NCBI RefSeq assembly: GCF_900103185.1
Contig: NZ_FNJD01000004.1
Span: 62,001 to 126,000, forward strand
From: Sulfitobacter litoralis
GTDB taxonomy: Bacteria; Pseudomonadota; Alphaproteobacteria; Rhodobacterales; Rhodobacteraceae
Reading direction: 5' to 3'
DNA length: 64,000 bases
Part shown: positions 37,846 through 46,719 of the stretch, in pieces
Layout of the letters: every line of letters starts with the position of its first letter
How positions within the stretch are numbered: position 1 is the first letter of the stretch
Made by a program: the position numbers and the translations under genes
The notes under the pieces: generated by a model
What the model was told of the DNA's origin: nothing
The model's input: the letters and a program-made list of their open reading frames with translations, nothing else
Databases searched by the model: none

Positions 37846-39258
37846 TTACGTGCCGCAGAAGGTCGCGGGGACGATTTCCTGCGCTGTGGGGGCGCTGTGC
37901 AGTTCAGGGTCAGTTTCTTGATACGGGCGGGCAAGGGCGGCCATCAGGCGGTGAAACGGATCCATATCGCCGGCGACGGCGGCGTTGATCATCGCCTCTA
38001 TCCGGTGGTTGCGCGGGATCACGGCAGGGTTGGCGGCCTGCATGATTGCTATGGGGTCGGGTTCGGATGCATTACGTTCTTGCCATGCATCATGCCAATT
38101 GGCAAAGGCCGCGCGGTCGGTGAACTGATCAGCGGCATTTTCCCCCGACAGAGCCCGAAACGCGTTGGTGAAATCAGCACCATCCGTTTGCATAAGTGAC
38201 AGCAGCGCGTCAACCAAAGCGGTATCCTCGGCTTTGGGGGTTGTGATCCCGATCTTGGCGGCAAAGCGTTTGAGCCAGGCCTCTTCAATCAACGCGGGCA
38301 TGGCGTGCACGATCTCTGTCGCCTCGGCGACGCCGGATTCAGGATCGTCAAGCTGCTGCAACAGCGACGTTGCCAGCTGCGCCATATTCCACACGACGAT
38401 CTGCGGCTGGTTGGCATAGGCATAGCGCCCCTGACGGTCGATAGAGCTGAACACGCGATTGGGGTGGAATGCGTCCATAAAGGCACAGGGGCCATAATCA
38501 ATTGTTTCGCCCGAGATGGCGCAATTGTCGGTGTTCATTACGCCGTGGATAAAGCCCACGGACATCCATGCCGCGATCAGATCGGCTTGGGCAGCACAAA
38601 CGGCACGCAACAATCCCAAAGGACCAACGGCTTGCGGATAGTGACGCTGGATGGCGTAATCGGTCAAACGGCGCAGGTTCTCGGTCTCGCCCCGATGGGC
38701 AAACACCTGAAACGTCCCCACGCGCAAATGGCTTGCGGCGACGCGGGTCAGCACGGCACCGGGCAGGGCAGTTTCGCGAAACACGTCTTCGCCGCTTTGC
38801 ACCGCTGCCAAGGCACGGGTTGTTGGGATGCCAAGGGCGTGCATTGCCTCTGACACCACATATTCGCGCAGCACTGGCCCCAGCCAAGCACGCCCGTCGC
38901 CACCACGCGAATACGCCGTGCGGCCCGATCCCTTGAGCTGGATGTCGCGACGCTGGCCATTTGCATCCAGCACTTCACCCAGCAGAATCGCGCGGCCATC
39001 GCCGAGCTGCGGATTATAGTTGCCAAACTGATGCCCCGCATATCGCTGCGCCAACGGATCGGCACCCTCGGGCAGTTCGTTCCCGCCAAAGATAAAGGCC
39101 AGATCGTCATGTGACCCGTGGGTGATCCCCAGCGTTTTGGCCAAAGGCGCATTGAACGCCAGCAGTTTGGGGTCGGCCACAGGGGTTGGCGTGGTGCGTG
39201 TGAAAAAGCCATCGGGCAACGCCGCATAGCTGTTATCGAAGGGGGCTGTTAATGTCAT
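37846..39258 (-). CDS. selO: Protein adenylyltransferase SelO (YdiU/UPF0061)
   Basis: SelO is a pseudokinase-fold enzyme that transfers AMP to Ser, Thr or Tyr of target proteins, including redox proteins. The 470-residue chain has the conserved opening PFDNSYAALPDGFFTRTTPTP. The nucleotide region has LAQRYAGHQFGNYNPQLGDGRA and LKGSGRTAYSRGGDGRAWL, and the active-site segment is GVMNTDNCAISGETIDYGPCAF. Bacterial SelO lacks the eukaryotic selenocysteine. All key motifs are present. Confidence 0.94.
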   Translation of the reverse strand: MTLTAPFDNSYAALPDGFFTRTTPTPVADPKLLAFNAPLAKTLGITHGSHDDLAFIFGGNELPEGADPLAQRYAGHQFGNYNPQLGDGRAILLGEVLDANGQRRDIQLKGSGRTAYSRGGDGRAWLGPVLREYVVSEAMHALGIPTTRALAAVQSGEDVFRETALPGAVLTRVAASHLRVGTFQVFAHRGETENLRRLTDYAIQRHYPQAVGPLGLLRAVCAAQADLIAAWMSVGFIHGVMNTDNCAISGETIDYGPCAFMDAFHPNRVFSSIDRQGRYAYANQPQIVVWNMAQLATSLLQQLDDPESGVAEATEIVHAMPALIEEAWLKRFAAKIGITTPKAEDTALVDALLSLMQTDGADFTNAFRALSGENAADQFTDRAAFANWHDAWQERNASEPDPIAIMQAANPAVIPRNHRIEAMINAAVAGDMDPFHRLMAALARPYQETDPELHSAPTAQEIVPATFCGT

Positions 39259-39300
39259 AAGGCAGATATAGGGTCCACGCGCCCTTTGTGCCAGCCCGCG

Positions 39301-39750
39301 TCAGAATTTGCGCGACATGAACATATAGTTTTCACGAGGGCGAAAGCCCGCACGGTGGTACAGCTTTTGCGCGATCGCGTTGCCGCGCTCTACCTCAAGG
39401 TGGATTGCACGCAGACCACCGCCCGCCAGTGCGTTCGGTACGGCCAGCAACGCTTCGGTGGCGATACCGCGCCCACGCACACCGGGCCGCACATAGATTT
39501 CGTCGATGATCGCATCCAGACCGCCAAATTCGACCGACCATCCGAAGGTGATGATGATATAGCCGATGGGAGCACGCGCCGGGCCAATCAGATAGGCAAC
39601 ACCGTAAGGCGTGCCTTCCAGCAGCGGTGCCAGACCGTTGTGGCGGTCGTCATCCGTCTGCTCGATCCCGGTCTCAGCATGAAAGCTGGCCACAAGGGCG
39701 ACCAGCCGGTCCAGATGTTCGGGCTTGGCGAGGGTGAATGACGCGCTCAT
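39301..39750 (-). CDS. GNAT family N-acetyltransferase
   Basis: The 149-residue protein has the acetyl-CoA loop VRPGVRGRGIATEAL, the preceding beta strand DEIYV and a C-terminal YHRAGFRPRENYMF, the standard GNAT pattern. The acceptor is unknown. Its ATG overlaps the stop codon of the nucleoside hydrolase gene (ATGA), so the two are translated together; this could hint at a linked substrate, but that is only inference. Confidence 0.88.
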   Translation of the reverse strand: MSASFTLAKPEHLDRLVALVASFHAETGIEQTDDDRHNGLAPLLEGTPYGVAYLIGPARAPIGYIIITFGWSVEFGGLDAIIDEIYVRPGVRGRGIATEALLAVPNALAGGGLRAIHLEVERGNAIAQKLYHRAGFRPRENYMFMSRKF

Positions 39751-40688
39751 AGACGAGCCAACCGTTCTGTTAGCAGCGCAAAGAAACCGTCGGCATCCAG
39801 ATCATTCATAAAAGTCGCATTGGGGGCGCGGTCTGTCACCCCCCACCAATCGGCCACGGTCATGCCCATGGTCAGCTCTGACTGTGTCTCGATCTCTACG
39901 TTGATGTGGCGGCCGCTGAACAAATCGGGATTGATCAGATAAGCGGTGACGCAAGGGTCGTGCAGCGGCGCCCCGTCAGAGCCGTATTTCTCTTTATCGA
40001 ACCGTTCGAAAAAGTCGGTCATTTCGGCAACGGCGATGCCCACAGGGGACCCGATTGCGCGGAAAGCATCGTTGCGGGCCTTGGTCACCAGCGCCTTATG
40101 GGTCACATCAAGCGGCATCACAACAATAGGAGCGCCTGATTTAAACACAATGTCAGCAGCTTGCGGGTCGACGTAAATGTTGAATTCAGCCGTAGGCGTG
40201 ATGTTTCCGCCTTCGAAATAGCCGCCGCCCATCAGCACGATCTTGGCAATGCGGTCGGCGATATCGGGAGCTTTCTGCAGCGCGGTCGCGATATTGGTCA
40301 GCGGCCCTAGGGGGCAGAGCGTGACCGTACCCGGTGCGTTCTCGCGCAGGGTATCGATGATGAAATCAACCGCGTGCCCCTCGGCCAACGACATCGTAGG
40401 CTCCGGCAGGTCGGGGCCGTCCAATCCGGTTTTGCCGTGCACATGCTCTGCCGTGACCAGATCACGACCCAAGGGACGGTCGCAGCCAGCAAATATCTTT
40501 ACGGCGCGCTTGCCGGCCAATTCACAAACAATCCGCGCATTTCGGGAGGTGAGGTCCAGAGGCACGTTCCCCGCGACACAGGTGATGCCCAGAATATCGA
40601 TCTCTTCCGGGCTTGCCAGAGCAACAAGGATCGCGACGGCATCATCCTGACCGGGGTCCGTATCGATAATTATCTTGCGCGGTGTCAT
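39747..40688 (-). CDS. Inosine-uridine preferring nucleoside hydrolase family protein
   Basis: The 313-residue enzyme cleaves the N-glycosidic bond of ribonucleosides for base salvage. The calcium-binding start IIDTDPGQDDAVAIL is intact, and later motifs are LGPLTNIATAL, LMGGGYFEGGNITPTAEFN and HDPCVTAYLINP, typical of the IunH group. AGGAGA precedes the ATG at 40688. It is followed directly by the GNAT gene. Confidence 0.93.
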   Translation of the reverse strand: MTPRKIIIDTDPGQDDAVAILVALASPEEIDILGITCVAGNVPLDLTSRNARIVCELAGKRAVKIFAGCDRPLGRDLVTAEHVHGKTGLDGPDLPEPTMSLAEGHAVDFIIDTLRENAPGTVTLCPLGPLTNIATALQKAPDIADRIAKIVLMGGGYFEGGNITPTAEFNIYVDPQAADIVFKSGAPIVVMPLDVTHKALVTKARNDAFRAIGSPVGIAVAEMTDFFERFDKEKYGSDGAPLHDPCVTAYLINPDLFSGRHINVEIETQSELTMGMTVADWWGVTDRAPNATFMNDLDADGFFALLTERLARL

Positions 40689-40760
40689 GGGCTCTCCTGT
40701 CTTGGTTGTGCCAGAGCCTTGCCGCAAGTGCCGCGACTTGTCCAGCAGGCACGGGCGGAC

Positions 40761-41585
40761 CTAGCTGCGTTCCGCCCGTTTCACATCATCCCACAGCGCA
40801 TCCATTTCAGCCAGATCACTGTCAGACGGCGTTTTTCCCTGTGCGGCCAACCGTGCCTCTACACCGTTGAAGCGACGAATGAATTTGGCGTTGGCAGCGC
40901 GCAGGGCAGCTTCGGGCTCTACCCCCAGATGACGCCCCAGATTGGCCATGACGAACATCAGATCACCGTATTCCTCGGTCACCTCGGCTTGGGTCAGGGT
41001 ATCGCGCGCCTCGACCAGTTCGGTCGCTTCTTCGGTGATCTTGGCGATCACATCTTCGACCTGCGGCCAGTCAAACCCCACGCGGGCCGCACGTTTTTGC
41101 AGCTTGTAGGCGCGCAGCAACGCCGGAAGCCCCACGGCCACGCCATCAAGCGTCCCCCCTTGGGCCTTGCCAGCACGTTCTGCCGCTTTGATCTTCTCCC
41201 AGTCGGCGGTCTGTTGTTCGGCTGATTTATCGCGGCTTTCATCGCCGAAAACATGCGGGTGTCGCGCGACCATCTTGTCCGAGATATTGCGCACCACCGA
41301 CTGAAAGCTGAAACGCCCGTCTTCTTCGCCCATGGCCGTGTGATAGACGGTCTGGAGCAGCAGATCGCCCAACTCTTCCTCAAGCTCGGGCCAGTCGCGC
41401 CGTTCAATAGCATCGGCAACTTCATATGCTTCTTCAATGGTATAGGGGGCGATGCTGTCAAAATCCTGTTCGATATCCCACGGGCATCCGGTTTGGGGAT
41501 CACGTAGGCGGCGCATGATTTCCAGCAAGCGTTCGATCCCGGCGTCCTGATCGTGGATCAACGCATCATTTCTTGTCTCGGCCAT
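40761..41585 (-). CDS. mazG: Nucleoside triphosphate pyrophosphohydrolase MazG
   Basis: MazG hydrolyses NTPs to NMPs and pyrophosphate, cleaning nucleotide pools. The roughly 274-residue chain has the N-terminal MazG domain with RLRDPQTGCPWDIEQDF and the metal-binding EEAYEVADAIE...ELGDLLLQTV. A second copy follows (EEATELVEARD...EEYGDLMFVMANLGRHL). Two ATGs are possible (41597 and 41585); the inner one has GGGGG at ribosome-site distance. Confidence 0.94.
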   Translation of the reverse strand: MAETRNDALIHDQDAGIERLLEIMRRLRDPQTGCPWDIEQDFDSIAPYTIEEAYEVADAIERRDWPELEEELGDLLLQTVYHTAMGEEDGRFSFQSVVRNISDKMVARHPHVFGDESRDKSAEQQTADWEKIKAAERAGKAQGGTLDGVAVGLPALLRAYKLQKRAARVGFDWPQVEDVIAKITEEATELVEARDTLTQAEVTEEYGDLMFVMANLGRHLGVEPEAALRAANAKFIRRFNGVEARLAAQGKTPSDSDLAEMDALWDDVKRAERS

Positions 41586-41647
41586 TGCAGCCCCCATGTG
41601 TCTGATGTCAGATGCAACCTGACCAAGATCCCCACAGGAGTCCAGTA

Positions 41648-42817
41648 ATGCCCGTCGTCAACCGTATCGCGGATTATGCCCCCCAGATGACAGAGTGGCG
41701 CAGATATCTGCACACGATCCCCGAACTGGGGAATGACTGCTTTAAAACAGCGGCTTTCGTGGCCGACCGCCTGCGTGAATTTGGTGTAGACGAGCTGCAC
41801 GAGGGGTTTGCGACAACTGGCATCGTCGCCATCATCAATGGGCAAGCTGACGGGCCGACCATCGGATTGCGTGCCGATATGGACGCGCTGCCGATCCCCG
41901 AGGAAACCGGGCTGGACTATGCCAGCACCCACGCAGGCAATATGCACGCCTGCGGGCACGACGGGCATACAACGATGCTGCTAGGCGCGGCGAAATATCT
42001 GGCGGAAACGCGCAATTTCGCGGGCCGCGTGGCGCTGATTTTTCAACCCGCCGAAGAAACCGGCGGCGGGGCCGAGGTGATGGTCGAGGAAGGCATTCTG
42101 GACCGGTTCAACATCGGCCAAGTCTATGCGCTTCACAATGCGCCTGGATTTGACAAGGGCGGCTTTTATACGTCCCCCGGCGCGATGATGGCGGCGGTCG
42201 ATGAATTTCACATCCACATCACAGGCTTGGGCGGACATGGTGCCACGCCACATCTAACCCGCGATCCGGTCGTTGCCGCCTGTGGCATTGCAACGGCGCT
42301 GCAAACCATCGTCAGCCGCAACCACTATGCGCAGGATGATCTTGTCGTCTCGGTCACGCAAATCCACACGGGCACCACAGATAACGTGATCCCCGAAACT
42401 GCCTATATCAACGGCACGGTACGCAGCTTTGACAAAGACGTGCAGGCCATGGTGATCCGCCGGATGGAGCAAATTGTCGCCGGCCAAGCCGCCAGCTATG
42501 ATGTCAGCGCGACACTTGAATATGAAAAGGGCTATCCCGCGACGGTGAACACCCCCGAAGAGGCGGGGTTTGCCGCAGTGGTCGCGTCAGAAATTGCGGG
42601 CGAGGATCACGTCATCGCAGACAATGGCCGCGAGATGGGGGCAGAAGATTTCAGCTACATGCTTGAAAAACGCCCCGGTGCCTATCTGTTCATCGGACAG
42701 GGCGATACGGCAGGGCTGCACCATGCGGCCTATAATTTCGATGATGAAATTGCGCCCGTGGGTGCATCCTTCTTTGCCCGTATCGTTGAACGGGCCCAAC
42801 CATTGGGGGCCAAGTAA
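41648..42817 (+). CDS. M20 family amidohydrolase (hippurate/aminoacylase type)
   Basis: The 389-residue metallopeptidase-fold enzyme has the M20D metal ligands: HACGHDGHT, the catalytic Glu pair in QPAEETGGGAEVM, HNAPG and the C-terminal LHHAAYNFDDEI. LRADMDALPIPEETGLDY is also typical. Such enzymes remove acyl groups from amino acids or related amides. AGGAG precedes the ATG. The stop is followed by one base and then the agmatinase ATG, so the two form an operon and may act in one nitrogen-scavenging route. Confidence 0.92.
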   Translation: MPVVNRIADYAPQMTEWRRYLHTIPELGNDCFKTAAFVADRLREFGVDELHEGFATTGIVAIINGQADGPTIGLRADMDALPIPEETGLDYASTHAGNMHACGHDGHTTMLLGAAKYLAETRNFAGRVALIFQPAEETGGGAEVMVEEGILDRFNIGQVYALHNAPGFDKGGFYTSPGAMMAAVDEFHIHITGLGGHGATPHLTRDPVVAACGIATALQTIVSRNHYAQDDLVVSVTQIHTGTTDNVIPETAYINGTVRSFDKDVQAMVIRRMEQIVAGQAASYDVSATLEYEKGYPATVNTPEEAGFAAVVASEIAGEDHVIADNGREMGAEDFSYMLEKRPGAYLFIGQGDTAGLHHAAYNFDDEIAPVGASFFARIVERAQPLGAK

Positions 42818-42818
42818 C

Positions 42819-43796
42819 ATGGGGTTAGAAGACGCAAAGAACCAAGTGGATCAAGCCTTTACCCGCGATGACCTAAAAGGGCCAAGCTTCGAGAACGCCT
42901 TTGGCGGGGCCACGTCCTTTCTGCGGCGGCGCTATACCAAAGATCTGCGCGGCGTGGACATCGCGGTGACCGGCGTGCCGTTCGATCAGGCCGTGACCAA
43001 CCGACCCGGCACGCGTTTGGGTCCGCGCGCGATCCGCGAGGCGTCGTCTTTGCAGCCCTATGATCCGCCTTATGGTTGGGATTTCGACGTGCTGAGCGAG
43101 TTTGCAATCGCAGATTTCGGTGATCTGGCATTCGACTATGGCCATACCAGCCAGTTCCCCGGGGCGTTAACCAGCCATATCAAAGGGATACTAGACGCAG
43201 GTGCGGCAAGTGTCACCCTTGGCGGGGATCACTACATCAGCTTTCCGATCCTCAAGGCCTATGCCGAAAAATACGGCCCTATCAGTCTGTTACAGTTCGA
43301 TGCGCATTCAGATACGTGGCCCGATGACGATATGGACCGGATCGACCACGGCACGATGTTCTACAAAGCCGTGAAATCGGGTATTGTTGATCCCAAAACC
43401 TCGGTTCAGGTAGGTATCAGGACGACCAATCCGGACACGCTGGGGGTCACTACGATCGACGCGCGCGAGGTGCATGAAAAAGGGCCACAGGCCGCAGTTG
43501 CTAAGATAAAACAAGTACTTGGAGACCGTCCTTGTTATCTTACATTCGATATTGATGCGCTTGATCCGGCTTTTGCACCGGGCACAGGCACACCGGTTTG
43601 GGGCGGGCTCACGACCGCGCAGGCGGCGATCATAATGCGGGATCTGGCCGGCATCAACATTGTGGGCGGTGATATTGTCGAGGTATCTCCGCCGTTCGAC
43701 ACAACCGGCGCGACAGCGATTGCTGGTGCCCATGTGGCGACTGAAATCTTATGTCTGTTGGGATGGAACATGCGGCAAGCCAAGGCCGGAAAATAG
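42819..43796 (+). CDS. speB: Agmatinase / ureohydrolase family protein
   Basis: The 325-residue enzyme has the dinuclear manganese ligands of the ureohydrolase family: TLGGDHYIS, FDAHSDTW and the TFDIDALDPAFAPGTGTP segment. The family releases urea from agmatine, arginine or guanidino acids; agmatinase is the likeliest name, but guanidinobutyrase is possible. The first ATG of the frame after the M20 stop, at 42819, matches the family start MGLEDAKNQVDQAF. It is paired with the amidohydrolase. Confidence 0.88.
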   Translation: MGLEDAKNQVDQAFTRDDLKGPSFENAFGGATSFLRRRYTKDLRGVDIAVTGVPFDQAVTNRPGTRLGPRAIREASSLQPYDPPYGWDFDVLSEFAIADFGDLAFDYGHTSQFPGALTSHIKGILDAGAASVTLGGDHYISFPILKAYAEKYGPISLLQFDAHSDTWPDDDMDRIDHGTMFYKAVKSGIVDPKTSVQVGIRTTNPDTLGVTTIDAREVHEKGPQAAVAKIKQVLGDRPCYLTFDIDALDPAFAPGTGTPVWGGLTTAQAAIIMRDLAGINIVGGDIVEVSPPFDTTGATAIAGAHVATEILCLLGWNMRQAKAGK

Positions 43797-43830
43797 CGAC
43801 TGGCAGAGCGTTCTGCGTTGGCGGGACGCT

Positions 43831-43858
43831 CCGCGGGGAGTTTAATCGGCAAAATGAA
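43831..43858 (+). repeat. Intergenic tail element, copy E
   Basis: CCGCGGGGAGTTTAATCGGC (43831-43850) followed by AAAATGAA resembles the tail of copy D (CCGGAGTTTATTTAGC then AAAATGAA). Its ATG is the start codon of the DUF1499 gene. Confidence 0.5.
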
Positions 43859-44300
43859 GGTGAAGATTATGATGATGTTTTTCTGGGTCGTTTTGGCGAT
43901 TTTCGTGGGGCTACAGGCCTATATACGTCTGGCTCCTGCGCCGGCCTCTCGCTGGGAACTTGGCGCGGTCGACAAGGCCCCCGGCGACTATCCGTCAGAG
44001 GGTGGTTTTATGGCAGTGCGGCATCTGGACAATGACGGCTCTGCGTTCCTACAAAACTTTGACACCGCCATGCTAGAGCTCCCCCGCACAGAGCGTTTGG
44101 AGGCTGGCATTGATCAGGTGCTGTATGTCACGCGGTCGGGTTTTTGGGGCTTTCCCGATTACACCAGCGCGGCTGTCACGCAGGTCGAGGGTACGGACCA
44201 TTCCCGAGCCATCGTGTCTGGGCGCTTGCGGTTTGGCCGCTCAGATCTGGGTGTGAACCGCAAGCGGCTGCGAAAGGTTCTGGCCCAGATCGGGGTCTGA
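43854..44300 (+). CDS. DUF1499 family protein
   Basis: The roughly 148-residue protein has one N-terminal transmembrane or signal segment (MMMFFWVVLAIFVGLQAYI). A DUF1499 domain follows, with LYVTRSGFWGFPDYTSAAV and VSGRLRFGRSDLGVNRKRL. The family is of unknown function and is often envelope-located. The start ATG at 43854 lies in the tail of an intergenic element; a later ATG (MMMFFW) is possible. Its 3' end overlaps the convergent small gene by 60 bp. Confidence 0.82.
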   Translation: MKVKIMMMFFWVVLAIFVGLQAYIRLAPAPASRWELGAVDKAPGDYPSEGGFMAVRHLDNDGSAFLQNFDTAMLELPRTERLEAGIDQVLYVTRSGFWGFPDYTSAAVTQVEGTDHSRAIVSGRLRFGRSDLGVNRKRLRKVLAQIGV

Positions 44301-44546
44301 TCGCAGCGCAAGACCCGGACAGGATGTGCCAATGTCGCGCCACATCGGCACATTCAGCGACATCTGGCACTCCGCGGCAAACCGGCGGCCGTTCACATCA
44401 AGGCAGATGGTTTGCCCCAGTTCGACCCGTTGCCCCTCGCGGTCCGTGCAATAGCATTCAACCGGTTTGCGGGCCGGGGATGAGGGTTCCGCCGCAAGGG
44501 GCGGGGCAAGGCAGATCAGGCTAAAGACCAGTGAAATGCGTTTCAT
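44241..44546 (-). CDS. Small exported Cys-containing protein of unknown function
   Basis: The 101-residue product has a signal peptide (MKRISLVFSLICLAPPLAAE). Then come VECYCTDREGQRVELGQTICL, CQMSLNVPMW and GTSCPG, so five Cys residues in the mature part could pair as disulfides in the periplasm. Similar CYCTD-type proteins occur in Rhodobacterales. The last 20 codons overlap the end of the DUF1499 gene on the other strand, which is unusual; the family core ends before that overlap. Confidence 0.68.
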   Translation of the reverse strand: MKRISLVFSLICLAPPLAAEPSSPARKPVECYCTDREGQRVELGQTICLDVNGRRFAAECQMSLNVPMWRDIGTSCPGLALRSDPDLGQNLSQPLAVHTQI

Positions 44547-44608
44547 AGGTAAATCATAGCACAGGCTGCCTCTTGACCATAGCCACTCTATCGGCGACAT
44601 CCAGCAGT

Positions 44609-45664
44609 ATGATCCCCATGGACCGCCTCGCCCAAATCACCCAACGTTTCCAGTTTCTGGAGGCGTCGATGTCTGCTGGCTCTGACGGGGCGGATTTTGC
44701 CAAGCTGGCCAAGGAATACGCCGATCTGCGGCCTGTGGTGGAACAGATCGACGCCTATCGCCAGTTGCTGCAAGGCATGGACGACGCACGCGCCATGCTG
44801 AAAGACCCCGAGATGGCGGAGCTGGCCGAGGAAGAGCTGCCGCGCCTGAAAGCCGCCTTGCCGCAGGCGGAGGCTGATTTGCAAGTGGCCCTGCTGCCGC
44901 GCGACGAAGCTGACAAAAAGCCCGCGATGCTTGAAATTCGCCCCGGGACAGGTGGCGACGAGGCGGCGTTATTCGCAGCTGACTTGCTGCGCATGTACCA
45001 ACGGTATGCCGAAGCGCAGGGCTGGAAAGTCGAACTGATCGAACAGCAGTTTACCGAACTTGGTGGTGTGAAAGAGGTCGTGGCCCATATCAAGGGCGAA
45101 AACGTCTTTGCGCGGCTCAAGTACGAATCCGGCGTGCATCGGGTGCAGCGGGTGCCATCGACCGAGAGTGGCGGGCGCATTCATACCTCTGCTGCGACCG
45201 TCGCTGTGCTGCCAGAGGCCGAAGACGTCGATATCCACATTGGTGCCAATGACTTGCGGATCGATACAATGCGCAGCTCTGGCGCGGGCGGGCAGCACGT
45301 CAACACGACCGATTCTGCCGTTCGGATTACCCACTTGCCGACAGGGCTGGTTGTCACGTCCTCCGAGAAATCACAGCACCGGAACCGCGAGATCGCGATG
45401 CAGGTGCTCAAGGCGCGACTATATGACATGGAACGCCAGCGGGTCGATGGTGAGCGTTCGGCCAACCGTGCCGCGCAAGTGGGCTCGGGGGATCGCTCGG
45501 AACGGATCAGGACCTATAACTTCCCACAAGGACGCATGACCGATCACCGTATCAACCTGACGCTCTACCGCCTAGAGGCCGTGATGCAAGGCGATCTGGA
45601 CGAGATCATTTCGGCGCTGACAGCTGACGCGCAAGCGCAGCTGCTGGCCGAGATGGGTCAGTGA
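44609..45664 (+). CDS. prfA: Peptide chain release factor 1
   Basis: RF1 recognises UAA and UAG stop codons and triggers release of the finished chain. The roughly 351-residue protein has the GGQ catalytic motif in [20 protein letters not shown] and the conserved C-terminus [14 protein letters not shown]. The decoding region contains the PxT-type tripeptide area within [12 protein letters not shown]. Start ATG 44609 ([14 protein letters not shown]) fits the family, and ATG 44618 is also possible. prmC, whose product methylates the GGQ glutamine, overlaps by 4 nt. Confidence 0.96.
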   Translation: MIPMDRLAQITQRFQFLEASMSAGSDGADFAKLAKEYADLRPVVEQIDAYRQLLQGMDDARAMLKDPEMAELAEEELPRLKAALPQAEADLQVALLPRDEADKKPAMLEIRPGTGGDEAALFAADLLRMYQRYAEAQGWKVELIEQQFTELGGVKEVVAHIKGENVFARLKYESGVHRVQRVPSTESGGRIHTSAATVAVLPEAEDVDIHIGANDLRIDTMRSSGAGGQHVNTTDSAVRITHLPTGLVVTSSEKSQHRNREIAMQVLKARLYDMERQRVDGERSANRAAQVGSGDRSERIRTYNFPQGRMTDHRINLTLYRLEAVMQGDLDEIISALTADAQAQLLAEMGQ

Positions 45665-46503
45665 GCGCGCCCACTGCAGCGCAAGCGATGGTGGCCGCCA
45701 CAGCGCGTTTGCGGGCTGCGGGCGTGCCCGATCCGGCGCGGGATGCGCGCATCCTGTTGGCACACGCGGCTTCTGTCGATGCGGCGCGCGTCACCCTGAT
45801 CGCGCCCGAAGAGATCGCCCCCGATATTGCAGAGCGGTTCGAAAAACTGGTTTCCTTGCGGGCGGTGCGTGTGCCGGTGTCGCATCTGGTCGGGCAGCGG
45901 GCGTTCTACGGGCGTGACTTCAAGGTCAGCCGGGATGTGCTGGACCCGCGCCCCGAAACCGAATCCCTGATAGAACTGGCGCTGTCCGAGCCCTTTGAGC
46001 GGGTGCTAGATCTTGGAACGGGGTCGGGCTGCATCCTTGTGACGTTGCTGGCTGAACAACCTGAAGCGTGCGGCGTGGGGCTTGATCTGTCCGAAGCTGC
46101 CTGCTTGCAAGCCAGCGCCAATGCGGTGCTGCATGGCGTTCAGGCGCGAGCCGAAATCCGGCAGTCCAATTGGTTTAGCGCGGCCGAAGGGCGGTTTGAT
46201 CTGATCGTGTCGAATCCTCCCTATCTGGCGAAAAGCGAGATGAACGATGTCTCTCCTGAAGTGCGGCTGCACGAGCCCGAGATGGCGCTGACCGACGGAC
46301 AGGACGGGCTGAGCGTGTACCGAATTATTGCCGCGCAGGCGCAGGGCTTTTTGACCCCGACGGGTCGTGTTCTGGCAGAGTTCGGCTGGCAGCAAGGCCC
46401 TGACGTTAAGGCAATTTTTGAAGCCGCCGGATGGGGCCGGGTGCGGATCTTGCCTGATCTGGGCGGACGTGACCGGGTCGTTTGGGCCGATACACCAGCA
46501 TAA
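45661..46503 (+). CDS. prmC: Release factor glutamine methyltransferase PrmC
   Basis: PrmC N5-methylates the Gln of the GGQ motif in release factors. The 280-residue chain has an N-terminal helical domain, the SAM motif [16 protein letters not shown] and the catalytic NPPY ([13 protein letters not shown]). The start is a GTG overlapping the prfA stop (GTGA), so enzyme and substrate are co-translated. Confidence 0.95.
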   Translation: MSAPTAAQAMVAATARLRAAGVPDPARDARILLAHAASVDAARVTLIAPEEIAPDIAERFEKLVSLRAVRVPVSHLVGQRAFYGRDFKVSRDVLDPRPETESLIELALSEPFERVLDLGTGSGCILVTLLAEQPEACGVGLDLSEAACLQASANAVLHGVQARAEIRQSNWFSAAEGRFDLIVSNPPYLAKSEMNDVSPEVRLHEPEMALTDGQDGLSVYRIIAAQAQGFLTPTGRVLAEFGWQQGPDVKAIFEAAGWGRVRILPDLGGRDRVVWADTPA

Positions 46504-46719
46504 AGCTGCTAAAACTTGGCGTTTGGCTATGTTTTTCGGTAATTTCTGCTTGCTCCAAGACCATAGCCGTGCTTATTCAAGGGTGTTGCAGCGGTGGATG
46601 CTTTTTTGGCGGTCCCGCGCGGCGTTAAGCCCAACAGAGCGTAAAGCTAGCCTTTCAGGGACGCATCTGCGTCCGGCAGCTTATTCCGAAGCCCAGCATA
46701 ACAAGGCTGAACTGATTAC
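46504..46719 (+). other. 216-bp untranslated region upstream of the DUF4167 gene
   Basis: No gene is seen. A small hairpin GGACGCA-TC-TGCGTCC lies at 46659-46674, about 45 bp before the DUF4167 ATG, and a T-rich patch (TGCTTTTTTGG) lies near 46600. The stretch may hold the promoter and 5' leader of the DUF4167 gene. Confidence 0.4.
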
